A DNA stretch of 64,000 bases from Pseudoscleropodium purum (Eukaryota; Streptophyta; Bryopsida; Hypnales; Brachytheciaceae): NCBI GenBank assembly GCA_963969395.1, contig OZ017804.1, positions 5,952,001-6,016,000 of the forward strand, read 5' to 3'. The position numbers were made by a program, and so were the translations under genes. The notes under the pieces are model-generated. The model was not told where the DNA came from. It ran no database searches and was given only the letters and a program-made list of their open reading frames with translations. Positions 11,253-24,211 of this stretch are shown one piece after another; the stretch's first letter is position 1, and each line of letters starts with the position of its first letter.

Positions 11253-11952
11253 TCCCTATGACCATGTAGTCAATTAAACTTGAAAGTCCCTCACTTTGTA
11301 TCCTCTATTTCTTGTCTAATTATGAGTGAATTTTCTTTGTATTTCTTTTTGTCGGAGATACAATCACATGTCTTATATTTGTCATAAGATTTTCAAGTTT
11401 TTTTCTGTGAAAATTTCAATTTAACATGAATTTTTGAAGGAAAAATGAAGAAAAATCATATCAAATACAAATTTTGTTTAAAAAATCTAAAATTTTAAAA
11501 ATAGAAGAAAATTATAGTATAGAATGTTGATGTATGAAGAAAACTATCTTTTTACTCTATATTTAGAATCCTAATTATAGATGTTAAACTTCAAACTTCA
11601 CTAAAATGGTTATTTTAGAAAATTTCCAAAATTTCTAACTGGAGTATGATTTCACTTTAGAAGCTTCACTTTTCTAATTTTCCTCAAAAGCAAAGAAAAT
11701 TGTTTTGAATGTCAAAATTTTCCTCAAAATCAAGTTTAAAGGGAAAAACTCAAAGTATTGAAATATACTAGATGTTGTACCATTTTTTTGATAAAACATC
11801 TCGAATATGTCTTGGTTTTAACTCAATGAAGTGCCTATAGCTTCAATGAAGTTGTATCCAAAAAATGGATGAAAATCATCCATTTAAAAATATTCACAAA
11901 GCATGATTGACCATCCAAAAGAATACAAAATGTTCTTGGGGACCTTCTAGGG
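11253..11952 (-). mobile_element. Element A2: diverged inverted copy of element A (700 bp)
   Basis: In reverse orientation to element A, the same order is kept: GAAGAAAAATCATATCAAAT, CTTCAAACTTCACTAAAAT, AATTTCCAAAATTTCTAACT plus GGAGTA, AATGGATGAAAATC, and the end CTTCTAGGG. It is bounded by TTAA at 11,249-11,252 and TTAT at 11,953-11,956. Length is close to the 716 bp of element A. Confidence 0.55.
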
Positions 11953-11956
11953 TTAT

Positions 11957-14379
11957 GTTTGATACCAATGACAACTATTCCTAGATTTCTCCATGATTAT
12001 CGATGTAAGTTTGACAAAAGCTAAAAATATAGCAACTACGAGAGCACACATTGCTAAACAAAATCATAAAACATATAAGTACCAAGACTTATAAATCTCT
12101 ACTTGCCTCTTTTCTAATACTCAATTGTCTATATTATCCAATTGAGATGAATGTTTGCATGTGGGAAGCTTGATATTTCTTTTGTTCTTCCATTACCTCT
12201 AGAAAGACACTGCGGACATTAAGTGTCCAAAGAATGATATAGAATCCTTCTGTGTAAGATAGAAGTGCACATGTTCATTCTTGGAATTTTGTGTAAAAGG
12301 AGAGGTATTGCATAATAGTTTGACCACCATTCAATGCTCTTGGATTATTTTAAACAAATGTCTTCGAAGGTATTCAAAAAGGTTTTTGTAGTGACCAATT
12401 GATCTTTTAAAGGTTAAATAACCTTGTGTGGGATATTTGCTTCACATTTTGAGTTCTTAGTGCATTAGTGAAGAGTTTGTAACCAAGCCTCCTTAGAACA
12501 TTACCATTATTGCACCATCAAAATGTCACACCAATGCAACTTGCCCACACTCATAATTTGAGAAATGTGGGACGGGTTGGGTCAAATTACCACTTATACT
12601 CAATGTAATGACCCCGCAAGAACTTGATTTATACAAAAGAAATGCTAAACTTACTTTGTTTCTTGATTCAGGGGACACATTGTTCTTTTTCCAAAGCTTT
12701 GGAGCCATTGTTCACCAACCACTCTTCTAAATTTGGACTCTCTAACAAAAAACATATTGATGTCAAGATGGTCCTTCCATGATCCAAGCTTCAAGTGTAA
12801 TTGCCCAATAAGCATGATTCCTCGTGCAATATGGTTTTTATGGAGCTTGCTCTAGAATTAGATGATGGCGGGTTTGCAATGGAGTACAAATTAAACTGGA
12901 TGATGGTTTTTATGGAGCTTGCAATAGATTGGTCCGTTCCAGTTCCTATTCCTAATGAAAAAGTGGATATGCTTTAATAGTTTGGTATAACTTCATGTTA
13001 AGTATAACTTTAATTCTTCACTATTTTGTAATTAGAACTTGAAATTTCTATCATTTGAAGAACATTCAAAAGTACTTTGAATAGGTACATGAAACCTCAA
13101 ATTTAGAGATAAGAAAATGAATATAAAATGCATTAGAAGTACACTAAAAAGTAAAAAATTATACAAAGGTGTTGGCAAAACACACTTGCCAATGAAAAAT
13201 TTGGCCAACATCATGGCTTTTGGAGTAGAATTACCTAAATTTTGTTGGTGAGCACATTTTGCAAACACCTCTAAAAGTTTTGTTCTTCAATGTAATTTTG
13301 ATGCATTTGGTTTTCATTGTCTAATGTCTAAATTTAAGATTTTTGGTACTTATTCAAAATAATTTTAATTGCACTTCTAATGATAAAAATTTCAAGTTCT
13401 AATTACATAGTAGTGAAAATAAATAAATATTTATTTATTTATAAGTTTGTTTTGGAATCTTATTAAATACGTACTTATATAAATAATTGATAGAGATGTT
13501 ATGGACTACTTTTTGCGGAAGTGAAAATGCATTAGATGAGATTTCAATCCTTGAGAGGGCTATGAGTTCCCCTGCACTTAACTGGGTTCCCACTACCCAA
13601 CAGCAACTGCGTGATGTAACATAGTAATTGTTACATCACTTATTTTATTTTTAAATTTTAAAAGAAAATCATTCTTTTTTCATTTAAAAACTAAAAAAAA
13701 AATCTAGCAACATTTGTTTCCAAATTGCTAAAGAAACAACACTAGAAACAAGCCTAGATGGCCCTCCAGACCCCCCAAAAAACATCTAAAGTTTTCTTCC
13801 TAAGATTTTGATGTTGTTGTAGAATTTGTAATAATATAGACTATACAATTACAAACATTTGACATGCAGTATGAAAAGATTCCCTCCTAATATCATATAT
13901 GTCTTTCTCAATAAAATCTTTATTTCTCCTACAACACTCAAATACCCTCTAAAATCAATTGTAAATTGAATATATGTGGGATTTTCAAAATATTCTTTTT
14001 GCTAAGGGCTTATAATGTAAATTCTTTTTCATAATTTGTTTTTTATATTATATATATTTTTTATTTATGAAATTCATACTTGAGATTGGTTATTTATTGA
14101 ATTCAAAAAGTTGAATTTTGAATGTTGAATATTTGAGCTTTTTTTAATTATAAAATATTTACAAAGAAGAATTTCAAAATCCATACAACATTGATGTTTT
14201 GGAAAAGTAACAAAAGATCTATTAAAAATGAATGGATGGAATTTCATATTTAAAAGAGGTATAATTATAGTGTATGCATAAATGCAAGCAATTCAAATTA
14301 GATTTTTTGGGCAATATAGGATTAATCCCTAAAGGATCAAGTTGCATTTTCTAGCAATATAAAATTTTTGGATAGGTGC
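11957..14379. other. Gene-free stretch
   Basis: AT-rich DNA with no supported gene. A phrase of about 20 bases (GGTTTTTATGGAGCTTGC) is duplicated at about 12,834 and 12,905. Confidence 0.4.
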
Positions 14380-15239
14380 ATGTAACGAGATTTCTATGTT
14401 TTTGGCCCAACTTTTAATAGAAGGTGTGGACAACAAATATCTTTCATGTGCACTAAAATTCCAAGACAATTGAAAATATGAGTAAAAAATTATGGTCTAA
14501 TAAGTAGTTTGTTTTTTAACCTGGGCAATATGAGTAGATTTGGAAAAATCATTTTTTTTCAAAAATTGAAATTTGAAATTGATTCTCTCTCTCTCTCTCT
14601 AAAGCTTTGAGCCATTCCATTTTGATCAATGAGTCAAAAGTTATGAAGTGTTTTAGTTTTGGAGCAGTTATGGATTCCCTACTCCAAATTAAACTTTGAA
14701 GTCTTTTATTGAACTTAGTTTTCAATATTTTTGGAAAAAAATAAAAATATTAGGTGAAGGTTGTTTATTACAACATTACCACCTGTAAAATTGGCATTTT
14801 TTCAATTCCATAAATAAATTGTTAACAATTTAGTATTTTGAATCATTTGCTAGTTCTTTCTACGTACTATTTTTTCCTATATGATGTACAATTTCAAATG
14901 ATCTAAGAGTTTTCAAGCATGTAGCCAATGTGCCTTGATGGATCCAAAGAAGCACCACCATTTTTAACACTTTTTCATACAAATGTGATGTTGTGAAGTG
15001 GAGCTACTTGATTTTTCATAGGGACAAAAAAAGGATTTCTGGCACTTCAAATGCTCGATGTTACAATCAATATGGTGGAAATTTTTGAAATTTTTTCCAC
15101 ATCTTTTCAAAACAGTTTACTACAAGATCCTACAATTACATGTGTCTAAAAATGATTCTTTTCTAAAATTTGATACTTCTACAAGAAATGAAAGTTTTGG
15201 AGCATTTCTCGTGAAAACATAGTCACAAAACTTTATGGT
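14380..15239 (+). mobile_element. Element F: truncated copy of the 944-bp TTAA element
   Basis: It matches element D from about 14,600 (GAGCCATTCCATTTTGATCA, ATGAGTCAAAAGTTATGA) to its right end (GTGAAAACATAGTCACAAAA, TTAA at 15,240-15,243). The left part is diverged and its boundary is unsure. A CT microsatellite lies at 14,584-14,600. Confidence 0.55.
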
Positions 15240-15243
15240 TTAA

Positions 15244-15824
15244 ATACCATGTTCTTTGTATGTTTGAAATTAATACAAAGCAATGCTAAAATCATTTTAA
15301 TTTTTTCAATGAATACATCCTAGGATCTTTTGTTTACCTTGTTCATTTTATCCTAAATTATAGGCTAAAAGTCCCCATTGATTGTGATATCGTAATGCTT
15401 AAACTCTAGGAATAAAAAATTTCTTCATTCTTTCTAGGAGAAAAGTTATATTGTTCAATTTAAAAAAACAAACATTTATGTGTCTCATAACTTGTGCATT
15501 TTAAAAACATATTCAATATTGAGTTGAAATGCATGAATTTTCAAAATAATTGAACAAAGAATTTTAAGTTTATCTACAAAATTAAAATAATAAAGGCAGG
15601 AAGATACAAGATTGTTATTAAACAAAACACACGTAAAATCTAATATATCATGAAGCTCCAGTCAAAATATAAAACCAAATACCTATACTAAATTTGCATT
15701 TACAAACAAACAATATTGGGGGAGAGCAACCGGTTAGTTTATTGTTAGTTGATGGAACTAGAAAGAAACCCAGTTGTAATTTTTTTTAACACAAATAAAG
15801 AATCCCTTGGTTGCAATTTGAAAA
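15244..15824. other. Gene-free stretch
   Basis: AT-rich DNA, no gene or repeat boundary recognised. Confidence 0.4.
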
Positions 15825-15940
15825 CATCAATAGAAAAAATCTATAAAAATAGAGGAAAAAACAGATTTGATACCTGAAACCCTTGTTCAATATGGGAATT
15901 AAAAGAAAAATTATTATAGTGGGTAAAACTCAAAAAAATA
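15825..15940 (-). repeat. Dispersed repeat G, copy 3 (inverted)
   Basis: On the minus strand it reads TTTTAATTCCCATATTGAAC, TTTCAGGTATCAAATCTG, TTTTTTCCTCTATTTTTATA, in the order of the other copies. Confidence 0.6.
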
Positions 15941-16514
15941 CTTATCCCCAACACTGCAACTGAATGCTGGAAATGACTGATAGAGTTGTTTTTGTTTTTG
16001 TTTTTCCTTGAAACACATGGGTTTTTTGTTTTTTTAAACACATGGACAATTTCCTTTGACTAATGTGGTTATTCATAGCATGGCAATTGATTTGATATTG
16101 TTTTCAGGATCAAAGAATAAAATGATATTATGTTGCATGTGTGATATGATCAGATGCGATATGATTCTTATTACAAAAGCCCCATCCAATTTTTTTGTTT
16201 GGCATAAGGTTGTGTCTGGAAAAGCCTAAATTAATGCTTTCTCTGAAGATTGGGTGACAAATTTTTCTTTCCCAGTCCATCTTTCAATGCATGTTTTATT
16301 TTACATATTTTTAATTTACACAAATGATACTTTCAATGCAAGTTTGGTTGGAAATGAAACATATTCGATACCCATAACATGACATTGACTGAAGATCTCG
16401 CATAAGATAAGTGGAGCTCTTCAGCAATCTTGACTGGAAATTACAACGAATGATGAATCTATTGCATCCATAAAAAAATATAATTGGCACAGACACTTTT
16501 GCAAACAAAAAATT

Positions 16515-16633
16515 TATGTTTGCATTTGGTGTTAGGGGTGATGTTTGGAATGTGAATCTGATCCAGAAGTAGGTCTTAATTTGTTCCTAAAACTCTTTGT
16601 AACAACACTCTTTAACACCAAATGCAAACATAC
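16515..16633. mobile_element. MITE M, copy 1 (119 bp, perfect 20-bp inverted ends)
   Basis: The left end TATGTTTGCATTTGGTGTTA and the right end TAACACCAAATGCAAACATA are perfect inverse complements. The interior (TTGTTCCTAA, ACAACACTCTTTAA) is shared with 29,135-29,252. The target duplication is not clear. The interval from 15,941 to 16,514 shows nothing else. Confidence 0.8.
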
Positions 16634-17139
16634 CTTTGAGGTATGTATTGAAAATTTTTAAATGTTTGTAAAGAAATCAGAATTTTAAGTTTTTTTTTTA
16701 AGTTTGTGATTCCATACCTTTATTGGTGAATAGTAATGATAGTACCACCGGGGAATGTAACTATAGAAAGTCAATTCAAAATTCAAAATCATTTGTGAAT
16801 ACCAAATTATTTTGGATGTTGATAAGATACATGAAATGATAGGTGTTACAATTGAATTCACAAATAGTTTAGCAAAGTGAATTGGTACTTTGATTTCAAG
16901 AAATTATAGGGCTAGTAAACCAATAGTCATGTACTTAGATCATCCTAGGTGCAATTCAATGCAATTATAATCTATGCAAACTCAAACCAACAATTTAGTT
17001 TGTCTATCATGCATCTTATGCATTATCTTACAATATAAATCCACCATTGATTTATTGGGAGGTTGAATGAAGACAATTGTATTAGTATTGCTACATGTGT
17101 GGCAAAAACTTGGATATTTTGCATCAAAGGTTTACAATT

Positions 17140-18235
17140 AATACCTCTAGTATAGGCCTCTCGAATCTTTTTGCCATCATAGACTTAAAAGCAATAGCTA
17201 TCAAGGTTGGCAACTCCACTATGTATTAACTTTTTCTTCTACAAATAATACATTGGTATAATAAACAATGGACATTAAGCAATTGTTGTTAGGATTGGTA
17301 GCTTTTTTATACACTAATTGTTTTCCTACAAATAATACACTAACTTGATAAATAGTGGACTTGAAGCAATAGCTATCAAGGTTGGAAATTTCATCATGTA
17401 TTACTTTTTCTTCTATGAATAATATGCTGACACAATAAACAATGGACATTAAGTAGTGGCCATTAAGGTTGGTAGCTCAACAATGTACTACTTTTCTTCT
17501 ACCAATAATACATCGATATAATAAACAATGGGCATTAAACAATTGTTGTTAGTTGGTAGCTCCACTATGTACTACTTTTTCTTCTATAAATAATATGATG
17601 ACATGGTAAACTATGGATGTTAAGTAGGTGTTGTCAATGTTGGTAGTTGCACCAAGTACTACTTTTTTTCTATAGACAATACATGGACCTAATAAACCAT
17701 GGACATCAAGCAATAGTTGTGAAGGTTGGCAATTCTACCAAGTACTACTATTTCTTCTAGAAAAAATATGCTAACATAATAAACAATGGACATAAAAGCA
17801 ATCGTTGCTAAGATTAGCAATTTTACTAAGTACTACTATTTTTTCTAAAAGAAATATGCTAACATGATAAACAATAGACATAAAGCAGTCACTGCCAGGG
17901 TTGGCAACTCTACCTAAGTGCTATTGTTTCTTCTAAAAGAATATTCTAATACGATAAATAATAGACATAAAGCAGTCGCCACATGGTTGGCAGCTCTACC
18001 AAGTAGTACTTTTTCTTCTACAAATAATACAATGACATAATAATCAATGGACATTATGTAGTCGATATCAAGGTTGGCAAATCTACCATGTATCACTTTT
18101 TCTTCTACAAATAATACATTACTATAATAAACAATGAATATTATGTAGTTAATGTCAAGGTTGGTAGCTCCACCATGTACTACCTTTTCTTCTACAAATA
18201 ATACATTGTTACTATAAATAATGGACATTCTTATT
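17140..18235. repeat. 86-bp tandem repeat, about 13 units
   Basis: Units recur every 83-90 bases with the pattern TTTTTCTTCTACAAATAATA, then AATAAACAATGGACATTAAG, then AAGGTTGGTAGCTC and CCATGTACTAC. Recurrence was followed at about 17,264, 17,352, 17,438, 17,524, 17,609, 17,692, 17,782, 17,870, 17,958, 18,042, 18,131 and 18,216. Copies differ by many single-base changes. A minus-strand ORF through part of it is a by-product of the period. Bases 16,634-17,139 show nothing. Confidence 0.88.
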
Positions 18236-18879
18236 GCTTTTACACGCAAAAAGAAAACTCAAGATTGATTGGAAGATATTATAGCAAATTGCATGGATGG
18301 GATGAACTTCTTACCTACCATATAAATAAAAAAGTGACCTGCTTTTTTTCTTTTTCTTTTTCAACCCATAAAGTCCTAAGGCTTTTCTTTCATTAAAAGT
18401 CACCCAAAACTGCCATTTCTATTCCAAAGAACAAAAAGAAATCAATTTTTTTTGGTATTTAATTGTAGGCTCTTATACTAGAGTAGTATAAGAATATACG
18501 GAAGAAATTGTAGAAAATCTATACAGAAAAGTACATACAGATAGAAGGTATGTTGTACTTACCTCTTACTTATTTACATTTAAAGTGAAGAAAATAAAAA
18601 TTTTGGCACCTTCCTTGATTAGAGTTTTTGGCTTTGAATCTTCTTAAGTTAAATTTTGCACTAATGATTGTGAAGTTCTAATTTTTTTTTGTTGAAAAAT
18701 TGAATAGAGAACTTAGAGAATAAAAGAAAAAAAAATCCACTTGGTTTTCACTAATTAAAAAACCCTTAAATACATGAGTAGATTTAAGATTGAAGTGAAA
18801 ACTAAATTGTTAATAGCTTTGAGATGAAATTGAAATGCACTAATTTCAATGGTGAGATTGTTCTAGGAAGATATCTTAA
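18236..18879. other. Gene-free stretch
   Basis: AT-rich DNA; no gene or clear repeat. Confidence 0.4.
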
Positions 18880-19315
18880 CCTTGGAAACCTTTTTTTAAA
18901 AAGTCGTAAGAATTGAGTTAAAATATGAATCCAATAAGTTATTTTTTCAAAAAGATGCTTGGATTGCCTCCAAAATATGATTGTCCATAACTTTTACATA
19001 AGAAATCTAAATAGAATGAATCAAAGTGCTTCACATGTAGATGAAAATACAATACATGAAAAACAAATTCTTAAATCTTTTAAAATTTTAAGTTTTTTTG
19101 ACCCTTTTTTTTGTTTGCCAAACTAAAATTTGGGCTTATTGTGCCATAACTTTTGATTTTGAGCACCAACTAAAATAAAAATTATACTCTCCAAAAAGCT
19201 AATGTGTTTTTGTATCTTTGTAAAAAAGTTTCAGAAAATCCTGACAAATATAAAGACCATAGGAGCTTGCCTGAAATCTATTTTCTTCTCTAAGGGCACA
19301 ATGGGACTTTAGGGC
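18880..19315 (+). mobile_element. Element C: 436-bp TTAA-bounded element
   Basis: TTAA flanks both sides (18,876-18,879; 19,316-19,319). The right end GGGACTTTAGGGC is like that of B. The interior is shared with B: ATTGTCCATAACTTTTAC, AGAATGAATCAAAG, AAGCTAATG. The left terminus (CCTTGGAAACC) is diverged. Confidence 0.5.
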
Positions 19316-19880
19316 TTAAACAAATTTATGAGTCTGTTTAATGGTACACCAAAGGAAGATAAAATGCTCTTGTACTACAGTTAAGCAATAGTTGTTGCAT
19401 TGTTGATTTCTTCTATGACTTCGCTTGGCCATAACTTTTTCTCCTAGACACCGATTGAAATAAAAAATTATTCCCCTAGAAAGCTAAATAAATGTGTTTT
19501 TGTATCTTCACAAAAAGTGTCAAAAGAAATCTTCATGAATATATTGAGACCATAGGAGCTTGCTTGAAATCCATTTTGTTCCCTAAGGTTGGGCACAATG
19601 GGACTTTAGGGGTCAATAAAAGGAGTCCGTTTCAACGCACCACAAGAAAAATAAAATGCTTGATCTTTTACTAAGTCCGCCAACAGTTGGTGCATTGTTG
19701 ATTTCTCCCATGACTTTGGGTTGCCATAACTTTTGCTTCCAGGCAGCGATTGAAATAAAAATTATACTCCCAGAAAGCTAATCTAATTTTGTATCTTCAC
19801 AAAAAAGTTTCAGAAAATTGTAACAAATGTTGAGACCACAGAAACTTGCCCGACTGAAATCCATTTGGTTCCCTGATGGA
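19316..19880 (+). repeat. Two further partial copies of the B/C element
   Basis: The right-hand part of C (CCATAACTTTT, AAATAAAAATTAT, GAAAGCTAA, GGGACTTTAGGGGTCAA) recurs at about 19,430-19,610 and 19,720-19,870, so this segment has been duplicated in tandem with a unit near 300 bp. Confidence 0.6.
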
Positions 19881-20309
19881 AAATAAAATCCTAGCTAGAT
19901 CTTGTTAACCACAGTCCGGGCCACAGTCGCTGCACTGCACTGCACTGTAGATTTCTTCTTCCACGACTTTGCCTTCATCTACAGGTCTCGCCTGCTTGGT
20001 TGATTGTTAAAGGCGCCGGGGGAGCGATCTTTGTTGAAGTACAACTGAAATTTCCTTCCTGAGAGATCCCGGCCTTTTCCGGAAAAACAAAGCAATTGAA
20101 AGCTAGCTAAGCAAACCCAGTCTAATTGAATCGAAACAAGGAGCAACTGTAGTTTCTTCCCCATTATTGTACGAATGAGTACGGCTGCTTTTTCGGATCC
20201 CGGATCCGATAATATACGCCGGAAGACTCCAAAGGGATATGATCGATGCATGTCCTGTACTTTCGCTTCAAGACCCAACAAAGTGGACGCGATCAGTGCC
20301 TGCGACGCG

Positions 20310-21000
20310 ACTGAGGAGCAGTCAGTTCGTCAGTCCCAACAGGCTCCGCGCGCAGTCTGTGTCTGTTAAGTTACAGTAATGTTATTATACTTAAGCTTAT
20401 CCATGTTCCAACCCAGCTTGTACTGTAGTTTCTTCAACGGCCATACTAGCTTACTGTATTATTAAAAAGAAGTTGGACTCCCTAGCTGGAGATTTGCGGG
20501 ATCCCCTCAATTCTCCCCAACACACCGTGTTTTTTAATTTATATATAGCAAATTGGACTGCATGCGAGGAGACTGAGAAGCAGTCAGTTCATCAGTCCCG
20601 GCTCCGGTCTGTGTGTCTGTTAACTTAAGCTTGACCATGTCCACCCCAGCTTGTAGTTTCTTCAGCGGCCATACTTATTACCTTATGAAAAAGAAGTTGG
20701 ATCCGCGCGCTGGAGATTCGATTCGCGTGATCCCTTCTCGCCAACACACACCTTGTGTCTCATTTGTCAGTTCGATCGATCACCAGTCCTGGCTCCGCTC
20801 TGTGCAATTTGTTAACTGAATGTTATACTGATCCACGCCATGTCCAACCCAGCTTGTAGTTTCAATTCTTCAGCGGCCATACCCACTTATTTATTTTATT
20901 TGTTATTAAAAATTTGGATCCGCGCGCTGTAGATTCGATTCGCGCGATCCCGAGCTTCTCGCCAACACGTACACCTTGTGTTTCATTAATTTGTCGTGAA
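20310..21000. repeat. Tandem repeat of about 200-255 bp, three units
   Basis: Each unit runs GCAGTCAGTTC..CAGTCC, GGCTCCG, TGTTAAC/G, CCATGTCCAACCCAGCTTGT, AGTTTCTTCAGCGGCCATAC, AAGTTGGATCCGCGCGCTGG, GATTCG..GATCCC and CTCGCCAACACACACCTTGT. Units start near 20,311, 20,565 and 20,766. It is GC-rich compared with the left arm. The 19,881-20,309 lead-in is GC-rich with no gene supported. Confidence 0.75.
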
Positions 21001-23087
21001 CTTATACGATCAACAAGCTCGTCCTTCCGTACTGCATGCATACAATCCAACTGTTGGATACTATTATTTATTATTATTTGATTGCGTCCCATGTCGGACC
21101 TTCTGAGCTTCTAAAGTGGAACTGCAGCTAGTCTTTATAATTTGACTCTGGCTTTGCGATCCAAGGCTTGCTTGTCGATCTTGTCAAAAGGCATGGATGG
21201 CGCTAGCTATTTGCGTGGACGTGTCTCGACTGTACTGTAGTTGTGGTAATTGGGTACTGAAATCGGAAGGGGACGATGGGGCTTGTTGATATGGTAAATT
21301 AAGCTACGAGTTAATTTCATTGAGTGGCAGCAGGTGAAATCTTGGATGGAGGGATTGAAAAAATTAGAAACATTCGAAATTGGTAAAAATTTCAAAAAAT
21401 GTTTCCATGTTATATATGATAATAGTGAAAAAAAACACATGGACGAAATCAAAATTGAATGAGTGAAGTAAAAAATATGGAGACAAAGAAAATTTGTATC
21501 CCAAAAATTTAATTGGTGGCATGATGAATTTTGTTGTCACCATTAGTTGGAGAGAAATTTTAATGTAGTCACGATTTTTTTGTAGGGTGCTTTTTTTCCT
21601 ACTTTGAAGGGTTGTTTACATTATTATATTTGTTACTAAAGTAGCAGTCATGTTTACAACAAGCTTTGCAATATAGGTTTTGCCAATTTTTTTTTTTGTT
21701 TACTTTGTCTATTACTTGTGTATACAACCGTTGAATTTTCAACCAGAAAAGGATAGAGCGAATTTTATTGAAGAAATCATGCTTTTGGATTGGTAGGCGA
21801 CTTATGAGAAAGTATAGCTATTCCTTCATCCTTCCATAAAAATCACAGTAACTACTTGATAATTGATGCACGTCAAAATATCTTTTATCACCAATTATTA
21901 GATATCAAGTTTGGTAATCAATACTCACATGGAAAAAGGAGCTTTAAATCCTAGAAATTGTTGGAAATGGGATACGGTCTACAGGAAGATCAAAATGATT
22001 GAAGAATATTCGAATAATCTGAATTAAAAATTCAAATTAAACTCGGGTACTTTAACAAGATAATAATTCAATCTTGTATCTCGGCACAGTTCAATCCTGC
22101 TACAGTAGTAGTACGCTTTCCAAATTCATTGATTCAAAACCAGTGTCATCAATTATGCTGCTTGGTTGGATGCAAAAGAGAGTTCACCGAACCTTCAAAA
22201 GTTTAAATCTTTGCCTTTTAGCAGACCATGGAAGTGTTATTGATGATGTTGGCCGGGAACCGGATTAATTGAGTTGAATTAAATATTCCTTTTTCTTTTA
22301 ATTCTCACCGTCCGTTTCAAAGAAACAAAGAAACAAAGAAACAAAAAAGTATTATTGAATGATGTTAAGTGAACACTTTCGGCTTACAACAAAGAGGCTA
22401 CTTTCATAATGGATCATGCTTAAATTCTCCTGTTTCTCAACACCTGGTAGCTTCCGTAACAAGTGGAAAATGATGATCAAAACAATGTCTTCGTCATAAC
22501 GCAACAACCTCGAAAGCATCGCTCAGTTCTCGACAATCTTGGTTTGAGGTTCTAACGGAAAGGACAAGGGAAGCGTTAAACATCATTGACTTGGCTTGTT
22601 TGATGAGGTGCAATCCTTCTTTGTTATCTTAGCAGACATATTTTAAAAACGTTTTAAAACTCCAATTAGAGTGATCAATGCACAACATGGGCTACATTAA
22701 AAACTTCGAGAAAATTAGGATGGAATTTGTTTAAAAACAACCAGCCAAGAAGCAGTGCGCGTCTCTTAAGAATTTACACTAGATTCAACATTTTGCACTT
22801 TCTAGAACGATTCAGTTCTGCGAAGATGACTCAACAAGCAGTACGTGACACCAAGAGAGTTTTGTTTTTTCTTCTCTGTAGCGCCATTTGCTTGCTTCTC
22901 GAGTAATAACGTCAAACTTCAGCTCACGTACACGGTAAAATTAATGCAGAGTATCTTTTGGGTGCACGTAAAAGCTCCTCCTAGCCTTTTCGATCCAGCG
23001 CTACCAACTTCATTTTGACTTTCGAACTCTCTTTAGTACCTCCAATTGTTTGATTAATTGCTGACTCACGGGATTCGGTTTCCACTT
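21001..23087. other. Gene-free stretch
   Basis: Mixed composition. A short GAAACAAA microsatellite lies at 22,318-22,348. Small ORFs lack splice signals or domains. Confidence 0.4.
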
Positions 23088-23288
23088 TCAGTGCATGCCT
23101 TTCAGCAAAAGCAAAACCCATTTGTCTATGCGAATATATAAAAAATTTTGTGGTCGTAACAGGATTGAAGAAGAATCAAACGCCTCATCATCAGATTCTG
23201 TGTTGTGAGGAGGATCACGTCTTTTCGACATGCAAACTGGCCCTGTAAATGGGTCTTTGGGAATCACTCCGTCACCGGTCACGTGAAT
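23088..23288 (-). pseudogene. Exon-like fragment of an unrecognised gene
   Basis: On the minus strand a good acceptor (CTTTCCTGCAG) is followed at 23,288 by an open frame starting IHVTGDGVIPKDPF, then TGPVCMSKRRDPP and an acidic stretch (ESDDEAFDSSS). It ends at a stop at 23,088. Composition and the acceptor look exonic, while the last 20 residues look like read-through into an intron. No matching upstream exon was found within the next 400 bases. It may be one exon of a longer, partly decayed gene shared with the 23.7 and 24.4 kb fragments, all on the same strand. The product is unknown. Confidence 0.3.
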
Positions 23289-23733
23289 CTGCAGGAAAGT
23301 AAAAAAAAGTTTTAATTGTCAAGAATCAATTTGGATATATATCATTGTCGTGGTGATTACAAAGGAAGGAGTCTTTTCTCCGGAAGTGTTCAAAGCTTCC
23401 GTAAAGAAGAAGAAGAAAAAACAAACAAACTGCGATGTTGGTCCTAGCTAGCTAGGACCATCAGTAGGAATGAAAAAGAGTCTATGGAAAGTTTGTACCA
23501 ACTATGTCAGGTGGTGATTGGCAACTCATTGTTGGCGATCCCCCAATCCGTTCAAACACGGAAAGAGCAAGCCTTGATAATCATAACTATTGTACCGCTA
23601 TGCAGTCAAGGAGACAACGAACGCAAATTCTCAAATTGTTTCCGTCAATTTCGTTTAAATTGGCGTCATTCTGAGAGCCAGTACTTGATACATTCATCGT
23701 CATGAAGCTCTAAAAATTGTGACTAATATTGAT

Positions 23734-23826
23734 TTATGGTTTAGGCTGCTTGCCATGATAAGTGCCGAAGTCGTGGAGCAAATCAACGTTCATTTCAGCA
23801 GCCATCAACAAAGCAAATTTCACTGC
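23734..23826 (-). CDS. Putative terminal exon of an unrecognised gene
   Basis: A clean acceptor (TTCTTGCAG) precedes a 30-codon open frame, AVKFALLMAAEMNVDLLHD then FGTYHGKQPKP, ending in TAA at 23,734-23,736. The hydrophobic then amphipathic helix and tidy stop look like a genuine last exon. The likely partner is the coding-looking block at 24,212-24,657 upstream on the same strand, but the join was not resolved. I do not recognise the family. Confidence 0.35.
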   Translation of the reverse strand, partial: AVKFALLMAAEMNVDLLHDFGTYHGKQPKP

Positions 23827-24211
23827 CTGCAAGAATTGTGGTTTTGTTGCTAAAACTGTCAGTAACTAAACTCGTGAACGCATATGCTTCAGAGATATCA
23901 GTTACGAAGTATTTGTCAAGTCTGAAGACCCTGACTGAATAAACTCTTCCCAGAAGAGAGGAGGATGCTAGTCACAGTGACTTTGAAAAAACGTCAGTTT
24001 AGGTTATATTGGCACAATTTAGAGCACCACCATTGTGATACTCAACTCCAGAAATCTCTAAAACTAGGACTGGTATAGAATTAGGGTTCCAGACGCCCAT
24101 CTTAAAACAATGTCAGAGTCGTGAATTTGCACCCATTAATATAACGAAGTTGACGTTAATACATATTAACCTAGCTCATCAAGTTTACAAGTTATGAACC
24201 AACAAACTGGA

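Noticed and set aside
17914..18249. 111-codon minus-strand ORF with repeated VEEKV peptide
   Set aside because: It is the 86-bp tandem repeat read in one frame; the unit length is not a stable multiple of three across the array.
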